DNA of 64,000 nt from Ehretia macrophylla (lineage: Eukaryota > Streptophyta > Magnoliopsida > Boraginales > Ehretiaceae). The notes beneath the pieces are model-generated. The model was not told the DNA's origin. It saw nothing but the letters and a program-made list of their open reading frames with translations, and searched no databases. A program made the position numbers and the translations under genes. Below are positions 50,363 through 62,699 of the stretch, piece after piece; within the stretch, counting starts at the first letter, position 1, and each line of letters opens with the position of its first letter. The stretch lies in assembly GCA_037974665.1 (NCBI GenBank), contig CM075766.1, positions 46,241,569 to 46,305,568 on the forward strand. The letters run 5' to 3'.

Positions 50363-51638
50363 TAGGGACGGAGCTAGGAATTAAAAATTGGGAGGGCCGA
50401 TTTTTTTTTTTTTGTACAATATTTTTTTTGTACAGTATTTTTCAAACCAGTAAAAAAAATATCTAAAAAATAAAATAAAATAATAAAAAAACTAATTAAG
50501 AATTCAATTAAATATAAATTATATTTTTATATTTGAATAAACCTGAAATTTTTAACATTATAAGTTAATTTGATTCAAGAAAAAATACAAATCTGACATA
50601 TACTACAAAAAAATAACAAGCACAAATCATATTCATATCAAATAATTATCCAATATATATGCAAACTACCAAACAAAAGATAGATAAGAAAGAAGTTAAT
50701 AAAATATAAACTAATCTAACAAAATGAAGCCTTGTGTATTGCGATTTTGATTTACTCATATTAGCCTGAAAATAATTTTCAAAAATAAAATAATTAGAAA
50801 GTCTAAACTTAACTAGCAAAAAATCAATAAGTTACACCTTATTAAAATTTGTCCATTAAAATTATCTATTTATTAACAAAAAATTGGCTATCAAAATATA
50901 ATTAACAAAAAATGTTATACACAAAGAAATTATTATGAGATGTATTTCAATAAAAAATTATTTACCTTAGTCACTTATTGTTGTCTTGTGTTGATATGTT
51001 CACCCACTGCAAAAAAAAAAAAAAAAAAAATCATGGTTATGCATTCATAAAATTATATAGGTAAGAAAAATTAATAAATAAGCATAATAAAATTATTTTC
51101 GTGCCCTTGGTTTGCATAACTATGTTGGTATTAAGCTTTCATAAAATAATATTGTGCAATAAACTTGTGCATATATACCTTTTAACTTGAGATTTGCATG
51201 AAGATGTTGTACAATAAAGTTGAGATTTACAAGGAGAATTTGAGAAGAAGATAAAGATGATGATATTTTTGTTTTGTTTTTTTTTTTTAAAAAAGGTGGA
51301 ACGATGTTAAGAGCTTTTAAGTTGGTTACCTGGCAAGCAATTGGCATAACACTTTCGCCCTTTTTTTTCTTTCACCAACTTTCAAGGAGACTGGCTAGCA
51401 AAAAATTATAGTATTTAGAGCCGTGAAGAATCAAACTTGCACCAACCATATGAAAACACTCATAACTAACCACCAAGTTATCCCACATGTTGTGAACTTT
51501 AACAACTTTTATAATATTTATTGGGGGGGCCAAATCTATTTTTTTTAAAAAATATATTAAATATATATATATATATTTTTAGAGGTTTGTGGGGGGGGGG
51601 GGGGGGTGGGCCCCCCGACCCCCCCCCCTCCGCCCCTG
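50363..51638. mobile_element. hAT-like non-autonomous element
   Basis: The left end starts TAGGGACGGAGCTAGG, and the right end complements to CAGGGGCGGAGGGGG. Both match the plant hAT terminus (C/T)AGGGGCGGAGC. An 8-bp duplication AAGATAAA lies at 50355-50362 and 51639-51646, the length expected for hAT. The 1276-bp interior is AT-rich without transposase; the right end has a long G run (51591-51606). It inserted 161 bp beyond the CCoAOMT stop, in or near its 3' UTR. Confidence 0.8.
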
Positions 51639-51911
51639 AAGATAAAAGTAATATGCATGTATCGCTTGCAACACGATTTATCTCAACGAGCATTACTATA
51701 CTATCACTTGGTCTATGGTACATCATGTTCAATATAATAAAAATTCTTATCGTACGAAAGAATTTGACGGCCCCCCCGCCCCTCTCTCCCTCCCTCCCTG
51801 AAGATAAAAGTAATATGCATGTACCGCTTGCAACGCGATTTATCTCAACAAGCATTACTATACTATCACTTGGTCTATGGTACATCATGTTCAATATAAT
51901 AAAAATTTTTA
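51636..51911. repeat. Tandem duplication at the right border of the hAT-like element
   Basis: About 115 bp from CTGAAGATAAAAG to AATATAATAAAAATT is repeated (51636-51750 and 51798-51911, period 162) with about four differences. The spacer is C-rich (GGCCCCCCCGCCCC), like the hAT terminus. The duplicated unit includes the last bases of the element and its target duplication, so it arose after insertion. Confidence 0.8.
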
Positions 51912-52141
51912 TTTTTGAGATTTAATACTTCAATTTTAATTGGTACGAAGAGAATGACTTATTCCTAAGTCACACAACATTAATTGTTGATAGATGTGAG
52001 ATCAATGCGATGGGGGCATTTCAACCTATTTAGTACTTTAGAATAATGGTATTTGTTTGATTAGGTGCAACCATGCATGAGACCTATTCATCTGTCAAAT
52101 GTCAAGAGTATATAGTTTGTGAAACGGGATCAATAATATAA

Positions 52142-52625
52142 GGGAAAATTTCATATTTAGTCCTTATTGTTTGTAAAATATTTTAATTTAGTTTTTTTTA
52201 TTTAAAATATTTTAATTTAGTCTTTATTATTTTATCAAAAATTTAATTTTCATTCATATCGTTTAAAATATTTTAATTTAGTCCTTATTATTTTTCAAAA
52301 GTTTCAATTTCGTCCCTATTATTTTTAAAAAGTTTCAATTTCGTCTCTATTATTTTCTTAAAGTTTCAAATTCGCCCCTATTATTTAAGGACTAAATTGA
52401 AATTTTTTGAGAAACAATAGGGACGAATTTAAAACTTTTTAAAAATAATAGAGATTAAATTGAAATTTTTGAGAAACAATAAGGACGAAATTGAGAAACT
52501 TTAAACAATAAGGACGAAATTGAAACTTTTAGAGAAACAATAGGGACTAAATTGAGATATTTTAAATAATAAAGACTAAACTGAATTTTTTTGTAAACAA
52601 TAGAGACTAAATGTGAGATTTTTCC
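52142..52625. mobile_element. Fold-back element with 9-bp duplication, Mutator-like
   Basis: The ends GGGAAAATTTCATATTTAGTCC and (complement) GGAAAAATCTCACATTTAGTCTC are inverted. The 9-bp duplication ATAATATAA is at 52133-52141 and 52626-52634. Each half is built from about 30-bp subunits of the type AGTCCTTATTATTTTTCAAAAGTTTCAATTT. The 9-bp duplication suggests Mutator-like origin. Confidence 0.8.
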
Positions 52626-52634
52626 ATAATATAA

Positions 52635-54020
52635 TGACAAACACGCGACTTGTATCAATTATTATTTTTTTCTTTTTCATGAGGCCGATTCTAATTTTTT
52701 TTTTTGGGTAAAAAAAGAGATTGTATTGATATAAAAAATTACCGACAACATCTAGATCCATCGTAAGTAACCCTTGTACATTAACAGGAATATAAAAAAT
52801 CTAATCAGTAAGTAAAAAGTAAGATTTAACCAACTTAAAAATACAATCAAACACTCGATTGATTGTTTCTAATTATTTGATGTAGTAATTTATTACTCAA
52901 TTCTTTATGAAAATGGCGGTACTGCAGCAATATAGTAACTTTGCGGTAATATTTTAATGGATTGTACTTTCATCTGACTAATCAAATTAAAATGTTTCTT
53001 ATATGTATATATATGTGAGGTCCAATCTTATTTAACTGTTCACTTGATAAGTCGAATTGAAATTTTTTTTCATCTGAGTTGGTACCTGAAAAGTAATTAC
53101 TGACTTTTAGGAAAAGATTAGGTAAGGGAGATTGGAGAAAGAGTGGAACAAACTCGTGAAAGAAAAACATCATCATGATGGTGGGGCTTACGTTTTAATA
53201 ATGAGGCATAGTGCATTAAGGTTTAGTAAAAACAGATGTTTAACGACAAGTTAACCAAAAGAAGTAAGATTCCAAATGTCAATTTCGGCAGAAGAACAAG
53301 AGGCCAATAGTGCCCTGCTGAATTAAAAAAAACAAAAAAATAGTGCCCTGCTAAATAAGAATATAAAAACTGAGCCTAGATGGTCCCGTAAACGTGGTAG
53401 ATGGGCTAGGTTTGGTTGTGTGTAAAGTCAGTGAGTTTGGGCTTGTACCATTTAGAATAAACATTGTAGGACTTTATGTAGACAAGTATATCGTGCTTCA
53501 GTACTGATGTAGAGAAGGGTATGTATTGGGCCCATCGGGAGCCCAATTCATGTAGCTCGCTAGAATTTGTAAAAGAATAAAACCACCACGAACTATCAGT
53601 TTTTGACCATTATATTGTTGTTGCTGGAATTTATTGGTTTTTAATCTCTTACGAGTTAGAGTCGGATAAGAAGGATAAGAAAACAAATTGGCAGTTAAAA
53701 GGAAAGGCAACTAGTCTTTGCGAGCTTAACTGGTTCAACTCACAATGACTACAAAATGACCTGGGTTGAACCGATTTGTGAGCCAGTCTAAATCAGATCG
53801 AATAATGAACGAGTTGAGCCGGGTGATTTTCCAGACCGTCTAGTCCATTATAACATGTTTACAAAAGGGCCGGTTCATCTGGCAACTTGTCGGGCCAAGA
53901 TTTTGTACCTAGCCCTAAGCTTAGATTGGTCTGTTACCTAAATCTGATTAGTTCCATCCATGCTATGAAGCAGGCTTGGCCGTTAAAAGTAAACTCCAAA
54001 CAGCGAACCTAATCCATGAA
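52635..54020. other. Intergenic upstream of RPS16
   Basis: No gene recognised. ORFs 52576-52761 and 52982-53176 (both minus) are short, without domains. The region nearest RPS16 should contain distal promoter. Confidence 0.5.
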
Positions 54021-54024
54021 GTGT

Positions 54025-54030
54025 GGCCCA
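54025..54030 (+). promoter_or_regulatory. Site II element (GGCCCA)
   Basis: GGCCCA (complement TGGGCC) lies 209 bp before the RPS16 ATG. Site II motifs with telo-boxes are the usual pairing in plant ribosomal protein promoters and bind TCP factors. Confidence 0.5.
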
Positions 54031-54105
54031 TTAGTACCACACTGGGTTTCCTTGGTATATCCGTGATTTATCATCTTATGAAGGGCAGTTTAGACATTTT
54101 GTCCA

Positions 54106-54114
54106 AAACCCTAA
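54106..54114 (+). promoter_or_regulatory. Telo-box
   Basis: AAACCCTAA, 125 bp before the RPS16 ATG. A reverse-orientation AGGGTTAGGG occurs near 54190. Telo-boxes near the transcription start are typical of plant translation-related genes. Confidence 0.65.
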
Positions 54115-54238
54115 CCCCATAAATTCTAATAGCGTTCACCTCACAGAGGCAGAGAGACCCCTCACTTTAGCGAGTGAGAGAAGAGAGCTAGGGTTAGGGC
54201 TTTACCTCCGCAGCAGCAGAACCAACACTCAACCAAGC

Positions 54239-54673
54239 ATGGCGGCAGCAGTCGAGTCCGTACAATGCTTCGGCCGTAAGAAGACGGCGGTGGCCGTCAC
54301 ACACTGCAAACGCGGCCGTGGATTGATCAAGATCAACGGCGTCCCAATCGAGCTCGTCCAGCCAGAGATCCTCCGCTACAAGGCCTTCGAACCAATCCTC
54401 CTTGTCGGTCGTCACCGCTTCGCCGGCGTCGACATGCGCATCCGCGTGAAAGGTGGAGGTCACACTTCTCAGATCTACGCAATCCGTCAGTCCATCGCCA
54501 AAGCACTCGTCGCTTTCTACCAGAAGTACGTTGACGAGCAGTCAAAGAAGGAGATCAAAGACATACTCGTACGCTACGACAGGACCTTGCTCGTTGCTGA
54601 TCCTAGGCGCTGTGAGCCCAAGAAGTTTGGTGGTCGTGGTGCTCGTGCTAGGTTCCAGAAATCTTACCGCTGA
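54239..54673 (+). CDS. 40S ribosomal protein S16 (uS9)
   Basis: 144 aa, intronless. The sequence shows the eukaryotic uS9 hallmarks: [25 protein letters not shown] at the start, [31 protein letters not shown] in the middle, and the basic C-terminal tail [17 protein letters not shown] that reaches the decoding centre of the small subunit. Length matches plant S16. Codon use is strikingly GC-rich compared with flanks, as for highly expressed genes. Overlapping ORFs in other frames (54194-54463, 54333-54545 and 54453-54770) are shadows. Confidence 0.98.
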   Translation: MAAAVESVQCFGRKKTAVAVTHCKRGRGLIKINGVPIELVQPEILRYKAFEPILLVGRHRFAGVDMRIRVKGGGHTSQIYAIRQSIAKALVAFYQKYVDEQSKKEIKDILVRYDRTLLVADPRRCEPKKFGGRGARARFQKSYR

Positions 54674-55950
54674 AAAGTTGATAACTTCATCACTTTTATT
54701 AGTATTATTACTATCCAAATGTTTTGAATTAAACTGCCTTAATGTCTTGGATAATCACTGTTTTGTTTAATTAAGTCGTTTTTGGATAATGTTAGGGAGG
54801 TCTTGAATTGAGATATTTGATAATTAAATTTGAATGAATTTGGTTGGTTTACTTTACTCCATATTGCATTTTATGCTTTCATTTGTTCGGTGCATCATTA
54901 AGTTTTGCTGTTTCGTGGTTGAACTTCCACAGGTATTTAATCTGTTTATGTAATTACACGTGTTTTGTTTTTTTGGCTTTTCGGTCAGTATTATGTTCGA
55001 CTATTAATCTGTCTCTGTTTGTTTCGTTTTCATTTTGTTTTAGTTATCTATTATCTTTTACTGTCTTCCAGTAGACAACATTGTTACAACCTTTGCTTCT
55101 AATGTTGCAACTTCAACAAGTAGCTTATAGTCGTTGTAACTTTTTCATTTAATATCAACTTAAAAAATTTTGCTACTTGTTATTATTAGTTTTGAGGATT
55201 GCATAAACAATTGATAGCTTAGTGAGGTCAATAAATACATTTTATTATTTCTTTAACTTGAATGACTAGTATGTTATTCTCTTATACCATATGATCCTAT
55301 GACTTCTCCAAGGCTTCACCAAAACTATGAAATTAAGAACAAAAGTGTGTCATATGTCATAAGTTGCTTTTGGGGTGGTATTTGGATAGGGTTGGCTGTT
55401 TTTTTTTGGGTTGATTGATTGCTTTGTGTTGTTGTGGATTGTAATTTGAATCGAGTTCGTTCACGTCTTGATTATGCTCAATCACTCGTTGTTTAGGATG
55501 TATGTTGAGGGAATTTTTGGTCAACAATTTATTTGCTGGAACAGATATGATATTGAGTTTCTCTCATTTGCCTAATTGTGTTTCGATTTGGTGTTGGAAA
55601 TGCCCTCCTGCCTGTCTTATGCCTGTGATGAGTGCTTTGTTCTTGAAATAGTGCTCTCTCATTATTTGTTGTCTTTGTTATTGGGTTTCAGATATATGGT
55701 TCATCAAGTATTAAGTTTTCAATCTCAATATCTGGTAATATTGCTGTCATCTTCTCTTGTCATATCCTTTTCCTGTGCTATTTTTTACTAAAGCAGCATT
55801 ACAGATTTGTATTAATCTGTATTTGAGTATTTATACTATAAGTTTGATCCCCTTTTCCTCCATTCGTCCCCTCCTTACTATGCAAGGGAGGAAAGGGGGG
55901 AGGAGGATAACGTTTCTATCGTTTCATCCTCGTGCCATGAAATTGCTTCC
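54674..55950. other. 3' UTR of RPS16 and intergenic DNA
   Basis: No gene recognised. ORFs at 54844-55074, 55576-55791 and 55757-55954 are hydrophobic, AT/T-rich translations without domains. Confidence 0.55.
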
Positions 55951-55953
55951 TTA

Positions 55954-56581
55954 GGCCAACTCCAACAGTTTCTTTATTTTGTTTTTCTACATGTAGAGAT
56001 TTTGAAGCATTTTTCTACATTTACAGATTCTCTATTTTAGTTTCATTCCAACAGCTTCTCTCTATTTACTTAATCTCTATTTTTAGAGAATTTCTATTTC
56101 AGTTTTACTCCGGCAGTTTTTCTATTTTATAGATTCTCTATTTTTGTTTTACTTCAAATTTTTTTCTTATTTTAATTCAAACTTTATTATTACCATTTTT
56201 TAATATTTGTTCATTGTTAATAATAATTTTTATTTTAATTCTAATATTTTTTATTTTTTATTTTTAAACTTTTTATTTATATTTGTTTATTTTTTATGAC
56301 GATATTCTATTTTTTGATGTCTTGTATTATTGATAATATCAATCAGACATTTTGGAGACTTGTATTTTTTTTTTTTTCAGGCTTTAATTTTTTTTTAAAA
56401 AAGTTTTAGAGAATGGATTCAGCATCTTCACATTTAGAGATGTTGAATCCAATTCTAGAGATCCTCTACAAGTTCTCTACATTGTAGAGAATTTGTAGAG
56501 ATGTTGCTGGAGACAAAAGTCTCCAAAAGCATTTTTACATGTTGAGATTTTGGCTTTGTACATATATTGCTGGAGTTGGCC
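55954..56581. mobile_element. PIF/Harbinger (Tourist-like) MITE
   Basis: The left end starts GGCCAACTCCAACAG and the right end complements to GGCCAACTCCAGCAA. A TTA duplication lies at 55951-55953 and 56582-56584. 628 bp, AT-rich, no ORF. It belongs to a different family from the 1630-10239 elements but shares the Harbinger target. Confidence 0.85.
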
Positions 56582-56584
56582 TTA

Positions 56585-57580
56585 GACGCAGATTGGACGA
56601 AAATCGGAGAAAGTTAAGAGGGATTGCTATTCTCATCTCGCTTGTGTGGAGCTAAGTGAGGACACCATATTTATTGTCAATCCTGAAGTAGGGGTTAAGG
56701 CTTGGTTTGGTTGAGGAAGAAATCATGGTGGTTGCTTCTCAGAACTAGATCGACCACTATCTCCCTCCCAACTATTTTGTGGAAGCCGAGGTTGTTCACA
56801 GGTTTTTTTTTTTAAGAGCTTTCTTAGCATGAGCATCCCCCTCGTTCTCATGCTTGCTTGCCTTACCTGACCGTCCCTATGGAGTGTACTAACTTATACC
56901 TATCACATGCAAAAAAAAAAAAAAGAATCTATTTAGGTTAGAGAAAGAAAGTACAGAATAATCTTAAATGTTAAAGACAATTGAAGTATTATTTCCTTCA
57001 TTAATCTTTCCGTTCCCTTCGTAAGAAGCATGAATTGATCTAAACAGTATTAATCTTTTCTTTTTCTGGTCTCTGGAAGTAAGTAGATATGAATGTGCAG
57101 AACAGGTTGCTTGGGTTTACCATTTAAAAACTTTCTCGAAAAATCTGTGAACTTGACATACAATAATCTCTTACAAAAGCAATGCACGATAAAATACAGT
57201 TACAGCCCTTTAAATACGCAACGTGCTAAACGACATACGGAAACGCTACAGTGGCCAAGATTCTCCTACAATTGGCAATCCCATTCCCTTTGCTAGAAAA
57301 AGTTGTTTCACCCCAAGCTACAACCAACCAAAAGAAACAGACAACGTGTGTGCGTCAAAAGATGCCATGAATCAATACCAACTGAAGCAATAAGATTAGC
57401 TGCAACTTAGCAACTGTAGTATTATTTTTTCTTACGACTTAACTCTCTTTTAAATAAATAATAAATAAAATCGATCCTCTTGGGTGTCGTGCCTTCTTAT
57501 ATACTCCCAAAAGAACCAACTTTTCAAATACTTTAAAACTACAAGAAAAAGTTGATAACAGTGTCGCTCTCTTCTTCTTC
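56585..57580. other. Intergenic upstream of the WSD gene
   Basis: No gene recognised; ORF 57093-57296 has no domain. A TATATA at 57498-57503 lies 82 bp before the WSD ATG and is the likely TATA box. Confidence 0.5.
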
Positions 57581-57584
57581 TATC

Positions 57585-60500
57585 ATGGAGGACAACATAC
57601 AAAGAGATGAGCCACTAACGCCAAACAGCCGACTATTTCTCCGGCCAGAAATGGACATAGTCATCAACTGTGCCATTGCCGGAAAGTACCCTATCGACGT
57701 TGACGCAGTCAAAGCTGAGGTCAGCAACTCTATAATGCTTCAGCACCCAAGATTCTACAGCCTTTACGTCAAAGACTCCTGTGGTCGAGAACGTTGGCGT
57801 AAAACCCAAATCAACGCTGACCAACACGTCATCATACGTCATGAACCCGTCGCCGATGACCCCAACATTTCCGATGAAGACGCCGTTAACAATTACCTCG
57901 CCGATCTTTCTGTTTCTTGTCCACTTAGTACTGATAAACCCTTATGGGAAATTCACCTCCTCATGGCACACAAGTGCGCTGTTTTCAGAGTTCACCACGC
58001 GCTAGGAGATGGGATTTCTTTGATGTCCATGTTTCTTTCGCTGTGCCGGCGTGCAGATGATCCTAGCCAGCCTCCCACAATTAATGGTGTGGGTGCTTCT
58101 GCTGCTACTGTTGCTTCTCCACCTTGGTGGAGGAGGTGGAGCTTGTGTAGTTTGTTGAAGATGGTCTGGTTTACCCTGTTGTCAGTTTTGGAGCTTGTTA
58201 TGAGGAGCTTGTGGTTGAAGGACAAGAAAACCGCCGTGAGTGGTGGTGCTGGGGTGGAGCTTTGGCCGAGGAAGCTGGCCACTGCCAAGTTTATGCTTGA
58301 TGACATGAAGATAGTCAAGAAAGCTTTTGCTAACGGGGTAAGAACTTTTGGACCTTTTGACTTTTTGGTTCACAGTTTATAAGGCTATATTTAATGGTGT
58401 TTTTAAAATGTAATTTGGGTCTCTAAAAAATAATAATTGAGATTTTTAGAGATTTTATGAAAAAAAATAATATTAATGGAGTTTGTAAAATTTAAATATA
58501 CATGAAGTTTATTATTTTTGTTATTTTTTAATTTAAAATAGAGCCTCAGTCTCTATTTTTTTACTCGGACTCTATTTTAGTTTAAAAAATGATAAAAATG
58601 ATAGATTTTATGTATATTTAGATTTTACAAACTCTATTAGTATTTTTTTTTCTTTTTCATAGGGTTTTTAAAAATTTCAATTATTACGTTTTAAAAATTC
58701 AAATTACATTTTAAATACTCTATTAAAAATGTCCTAATAACTTACACTTAATCGATTGAGTACATAGATTTAGTAAAAACAGTTAAATATCACTGTTTGT
58801 TTGTAATTTGACTTTTAAGGTGTGGCACTTATTTATTTATTTATTTATTATTATTATTATTATTATTTTTTATTCAGTAGAGTCGTGTCGTAACCAGAAA
58901 CATATCAGTAGACCAAAAAAAAGTGTGACACTTTTGACTGCCTGATTCGCTGTTTTTACATTTGGAACTTGACTCGAGCCATCATGAAGGAAATTACTAG
59001 TTAATTAGAATAGCTATTGTGAGAGTGTTACATTGATCAAGCATATATGACTTTGTGTACTATCTCGGGACTGCCTGCGTAACCACTCGTTAGTGTGTTG
59101 TTTTATCAGCTAGACATTCTTTCGAATATATATAAAATAAAAAATAAAGAGAGAGAGAAAAAACAAATATTATAAAGTAATTAGAACAAGAGAATCCATT
59201 TTGTTATGACTATTATGATTAAAAGTGAAGGTGTGTTATCGAATCCAAACCTTAAGAATACAAGATGAAATTTACTCATAAAAATATAGCTAGGAAAAAT
59301 TAACATCTCTTTACATTTAGATTAATACATGGTGAATAGGGTGTTATGACTATTTTCTTTCTTTTTGTGGAAGTAAGGATAGGGTAATTTCTTGTTCTCC
59401 TTTGTTTGTTTTGCACACTAGACGACTATGGCTAAACTAACATGTCAAAATTTGTGGGCGAACTTGAAATGTCGGCATCAACTTCACGTAATATGCTAAT
59501 CCATCTGTGCGTTGGCATTATGAATTCCTATTCTTCTTTGATCTTTCTTTGTCTCGAACCCCATACCCTTATATATTTTGTTTGATTTACGTGCATGTAG
59601 ATCTCACAATTTATACACAACATGGTTTTAACGTTTGTAAGAAATTTCTCTAGGTCCCAGATGTCACCATCTTTGCTATGTTAGCATAGTTGGACAAGGA
59701 ACTGTGCCGTGTTTTGTTTCAATCCAAAACTTTTAAAGAAAGGGATCCAACTGTTTTCTTTAAATTTCAACAGATATTAATTTATGTCAAGAAAAATACT
59801 GAACATGACCTTGACGAAATGTCTAGAGTTAGCACAGAGTACTTTTTTTTTCCCTCTCTTTATGATGGGAAACTATTCTTCATAAGCCCTCGAGGATCAC
59901 ACGAAGTGCTAAATCATGGAACACATAACATGAGGAGGGATGGTCAAAGTTAGTTAGGGACAAAGCCTATTGAGATTAACCATAAGGAAATTAATATCCT
60001 CATTAATTCAAATCCAAAATGTGAACGAGTCTCTCGACCATACCCTAAGCGGGTACTATAGTGAGCTCAGCACTAATCAAGAATCTCCCAACGTCTCCCT
60101 GCTAGATTAATCCTTGGGAGTTCAGCACAGAGTTCTTTGTTTCCATGTTTACTGAGTTTTGTCCATTTCTTCTAACTCTCTATGTTAATTTTGAATGCTC
60201 TGTATTGAAAATTGCAGACCATTAATGACGTTCTTTTTGGGGTAGTATCCTATGGGATCTCCAAGTATCTTGATCTCCGATCACCAAAAGGTAAATATAC
60301 TATAATCTTAATCATAAACATTGAACCTTCTACAATAGTCAACTGACATAACAGTAGTTGTTTCTCCTAGCTTTGCCTGAGGGATTACAAGTCACAGGAG
60401 TCGCAATAGTCAATTTAAGACCACAACCTGGACTGCAGGTGTATTCTCTTTTCTCCGCTTATTATACTGAAAGAACCGATCCTATCTAGTGGGATAACAC

Positions 60501-61300
60501 CTTGGTTTTATATCGAAAGAAATGTTACATTATGGAAAATGAATTCCTGGATTGAACTGAGAGGATTTCTACGTCTCAGGATTTATCGAAGCTAATGCAA
60601 AACAAATCAGGAACGCGGTGGGGTAACAAATTTGGTATCCTTCTGTTACCTGTTTATTATCATAAGGGTGGTGCTGATCCTCTAGAATTTGTGAAGAGAG
60701 CTAAGGCAATGATTGACAAGAAAAAGCAGTCACTTGAGGCACTCTGTTCATACAAGATTGCAGACATAGTGATGTCTTGTTTTGGAGCAAAGGTGAAGTT
60801 TCTTTCTTCATACAACTTATGATAGTGCATCTGCTTTATCGTTGTTATTAGCCTGTGTAGTGTGTATACTGTATTGATTTACTATTTGTTGTGTTTTGTG
60901 TAGCTTGCTAGCTTAATAAACTATAGGATTGAGTGTAACACGACCTTTACAATCTCGAATGTAATCGGTCCTCGAGAAGAGATCACGATTGTAGGCAATC
61001 CTATAACCTTCATTCGAGTGAATTTGACAAGCCTACCACATGTAAAGTTACTATATATTTGCTTTCCTTTTCTCCTTTTGGCAATGATACCTTTACGAGT
61101 ACAGCAGATAATGGATATGGTACTTGTTGCTGGTAATGTAGGCAATCACCATGCACATGTTGAGCTATGCTGGGAGAGCAGACATGCAAATCTTGGTGGC
61201 CAAGGACGTTATCCCAGACCCAGAAGTTCTGGCCAAGTGTTTCGAAGATGCCTTGCTCGAAATGAAGGAAGCTGCAGAGGCAGCCAGTACCAAAACTTGA
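57585..61300 (+). CDS. WSD1-type wax ester synthase/diacylglycerol acyltransferase
   Basis: Six exons: 57585-58337, 60218-60290, 60371-60438, 60580-60792, 60904-61041 and 61142-61300; 467 aa, all GT-AG and frame-consistent. It transfers a fatty acyl group from acyl-CoA to a fatty alcohol or diacylglycerol at the ER. Exon 1 encodes the wax-ester-synthase domain with the catalytic HHxxxDG (H137-H-A-L-G-D-G143) and a hydrophobic segment at about 188-207. Exon 2 supplies the TINDV motif. The C-terminal DUF1298 region runs from exon 4 to the end (NVIGPREEITIVGNPI, then AGRADMQILVAKDVIPDPE). The start is ATG 57585; the frame upstream has no earlier ATG. Length and exon layout fit plant WSDs. Intron 1 (1.9 kb) holds a miniature element, and intron 3 a LINE tail. 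Confidence 0.92.
58383..58734. mobile_element. Fold-back Tourist-like MITE in WSD intron 1
   Basis: The two halves are inverted copies over about 170 bp each: the left starts GGCTATATTTAATGG and the right complements to GGACATTTTTAATAG. A TAA duplication lies at 58380-58382 and 58735-58737. 352 bp with no ORF. It sits 45 bp after the exon 1 donor. Confidence 0.8.
60476..60514 (+). mobile_element. RTE LINE 3'-end relic in WSD intron 3
   Basis: CCGATCCTATCTAGTGGGAT followed by AACACCTTGGTTTT matches the conserved 3' terminus of plant RTE LINEs. It occupies over a quarter of a 141-bp intron. No target duplication seen. Confidence 0.5.
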
Positions 61301-61491
61301 AAAAGGCCTTTCTGTACATTTGATTAATTGGCTTACTGATCAAGTGATTGATATACATTTTACAGTATCAGAATAGGGACAAATTGATCCTAGTATCTTA
61401 GAATATCATAGAACAAAACGGTTTTCTTCTGAAATATATATCTATTCATTCTCTTCTCCAATTATTGCTTCTTTGGTGTATTTATCGCTAA

Positions 61492-61896
61492 CTAAAATGT
61501 TGCTGGTTTAATTGTGGAAGTGATTTGATTACCGGTAAATCCCAGTAAAAGTCGTAAAGCATCTATAGAGCTGAAATAAACTATACATCTATCGTTGTTG
61601 TGCCATCCGGCAACAGCAACATTTCTGATTGCACGTTCGTGCAGGTCTTTTGCAGCTAAATGAAATGATGGCTTCTTGCTGCCTCCGATGAAAAGTAGCT
61701 TCTTCAGGAAACTAACATTTCCTCCCTGCTTCTTACTTGGTACATTTGCTTTAGCATCAACGTCTGCAGGTTCAGCTTCATCTTCAGCTTCATCAACGTC
61801 TGGCTCAGACAATGTATTACAATGGTCATGCTGCAAATTTGATGGTTTACATGTTTCTGTGGTGCTTATAATTTCTTTTCCTGTGGGAGAATTCAT
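61492..61896 (-). CDS. Hypothetical small protein, 134 aa
   Basis: An ATG-to-stop ORF convergent with the WSD gene (ends 192 bp from its stop). The N-terminal half is acidic (DVDEAEDEAEPADVD); the C-terminal half contains FLKKLLFIGGSKKPSF and an ordered-looking GWHNNDRCIVYFSSIDALRLLLGF. I do not recognise a family. The composition looks coding, unlike the chance ORFs nearby, and it may be the last exon of a gene starting in the 61.9-62.7 kb interval. It could also be noncoding. Confidence 0.4.
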   Translation of the reverse strand: MNSPTGKEIISTTETCKPSNLQHDHCNTLSEPDVDEAEDEAEPADVDAKANVPSKKQGGNVSFLKKLLFIGGSKKPSFHLAAKDLHERAIRNVAVAGWHNNDRCIVYFSSIDALRLLLGFTGNQITSTIKPATF

Positions 61897-62699
61897 ATCT
61901 TTTTGCTAGCAGTAGTATCTTCAAACAGCATTTGATCGAGCAGCGATTCGAGATTTTACATTATCATCAATCTAATACTTGCTCTTCCGACTCAAAATGA
62001 ACCGAAAATATAAGAACAGTCAGTCTGCACGAATTCAATTGTTAAGATCAAAACATATGTCATGCTTTCTCTAGTTGAATGGGGATTATACTCCTGTCAA
62101 ACTACTTGGGCCATTACTCATTCTACTATGCAAAGTTTATTCTAAAATAGCATGAAGAGAATTACGGTGATGGTACTGATGATAATATAGCCCGTAATTA
62201 CACAAAAAATATAATTCACATAATATCTCGACCCGACTCCTTCGTCTTAGGTCTCATATATTATGTGAGAGTCATTAGTCCTGATTTATAAAACATCCAA
62301 TTGTTCAAAAAAAAAAAGGGAAAAAAGAATAGTTCAGCCAAAAGAAAAAAATAAAAATAAAAATAAAAAGGAAAGCAAATAAATAAATAGATTAGATAAG
62401 ACAAATAACTTTTCGCCCTGGCAATTCAACAAGCTGAAACCAACCACAATGTTCCACGTCATCTTTTTCATTCGCCGACTTCCACAAGTCCTCGTTATTA
62501 ACAAAGCACCGTACCAATAATATTTATCACCCTCGACGGCGGGGGCACATATGCCAAAATACCCCTTCCTCGTCCTAGCAGCCTCAGCTCATCTCGTATC
62601 TCATCCTATGTCTCATCCCATACCCCCATATTTATTAATTTAAAACAAAATTAACAAAAAAAAAAATTAATTAGAACGTCGCCTGAATCTTCATAGCTC
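61897..62699. other. Region between the hypothetical ORF and the SUD1-like gene
   Basis: Probable divergent promoter space; the last 100-300 bp are upstream of the SUD1-like ATG. No TATA box is obvious and no other ORF is credible. Confidence 0.5.
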
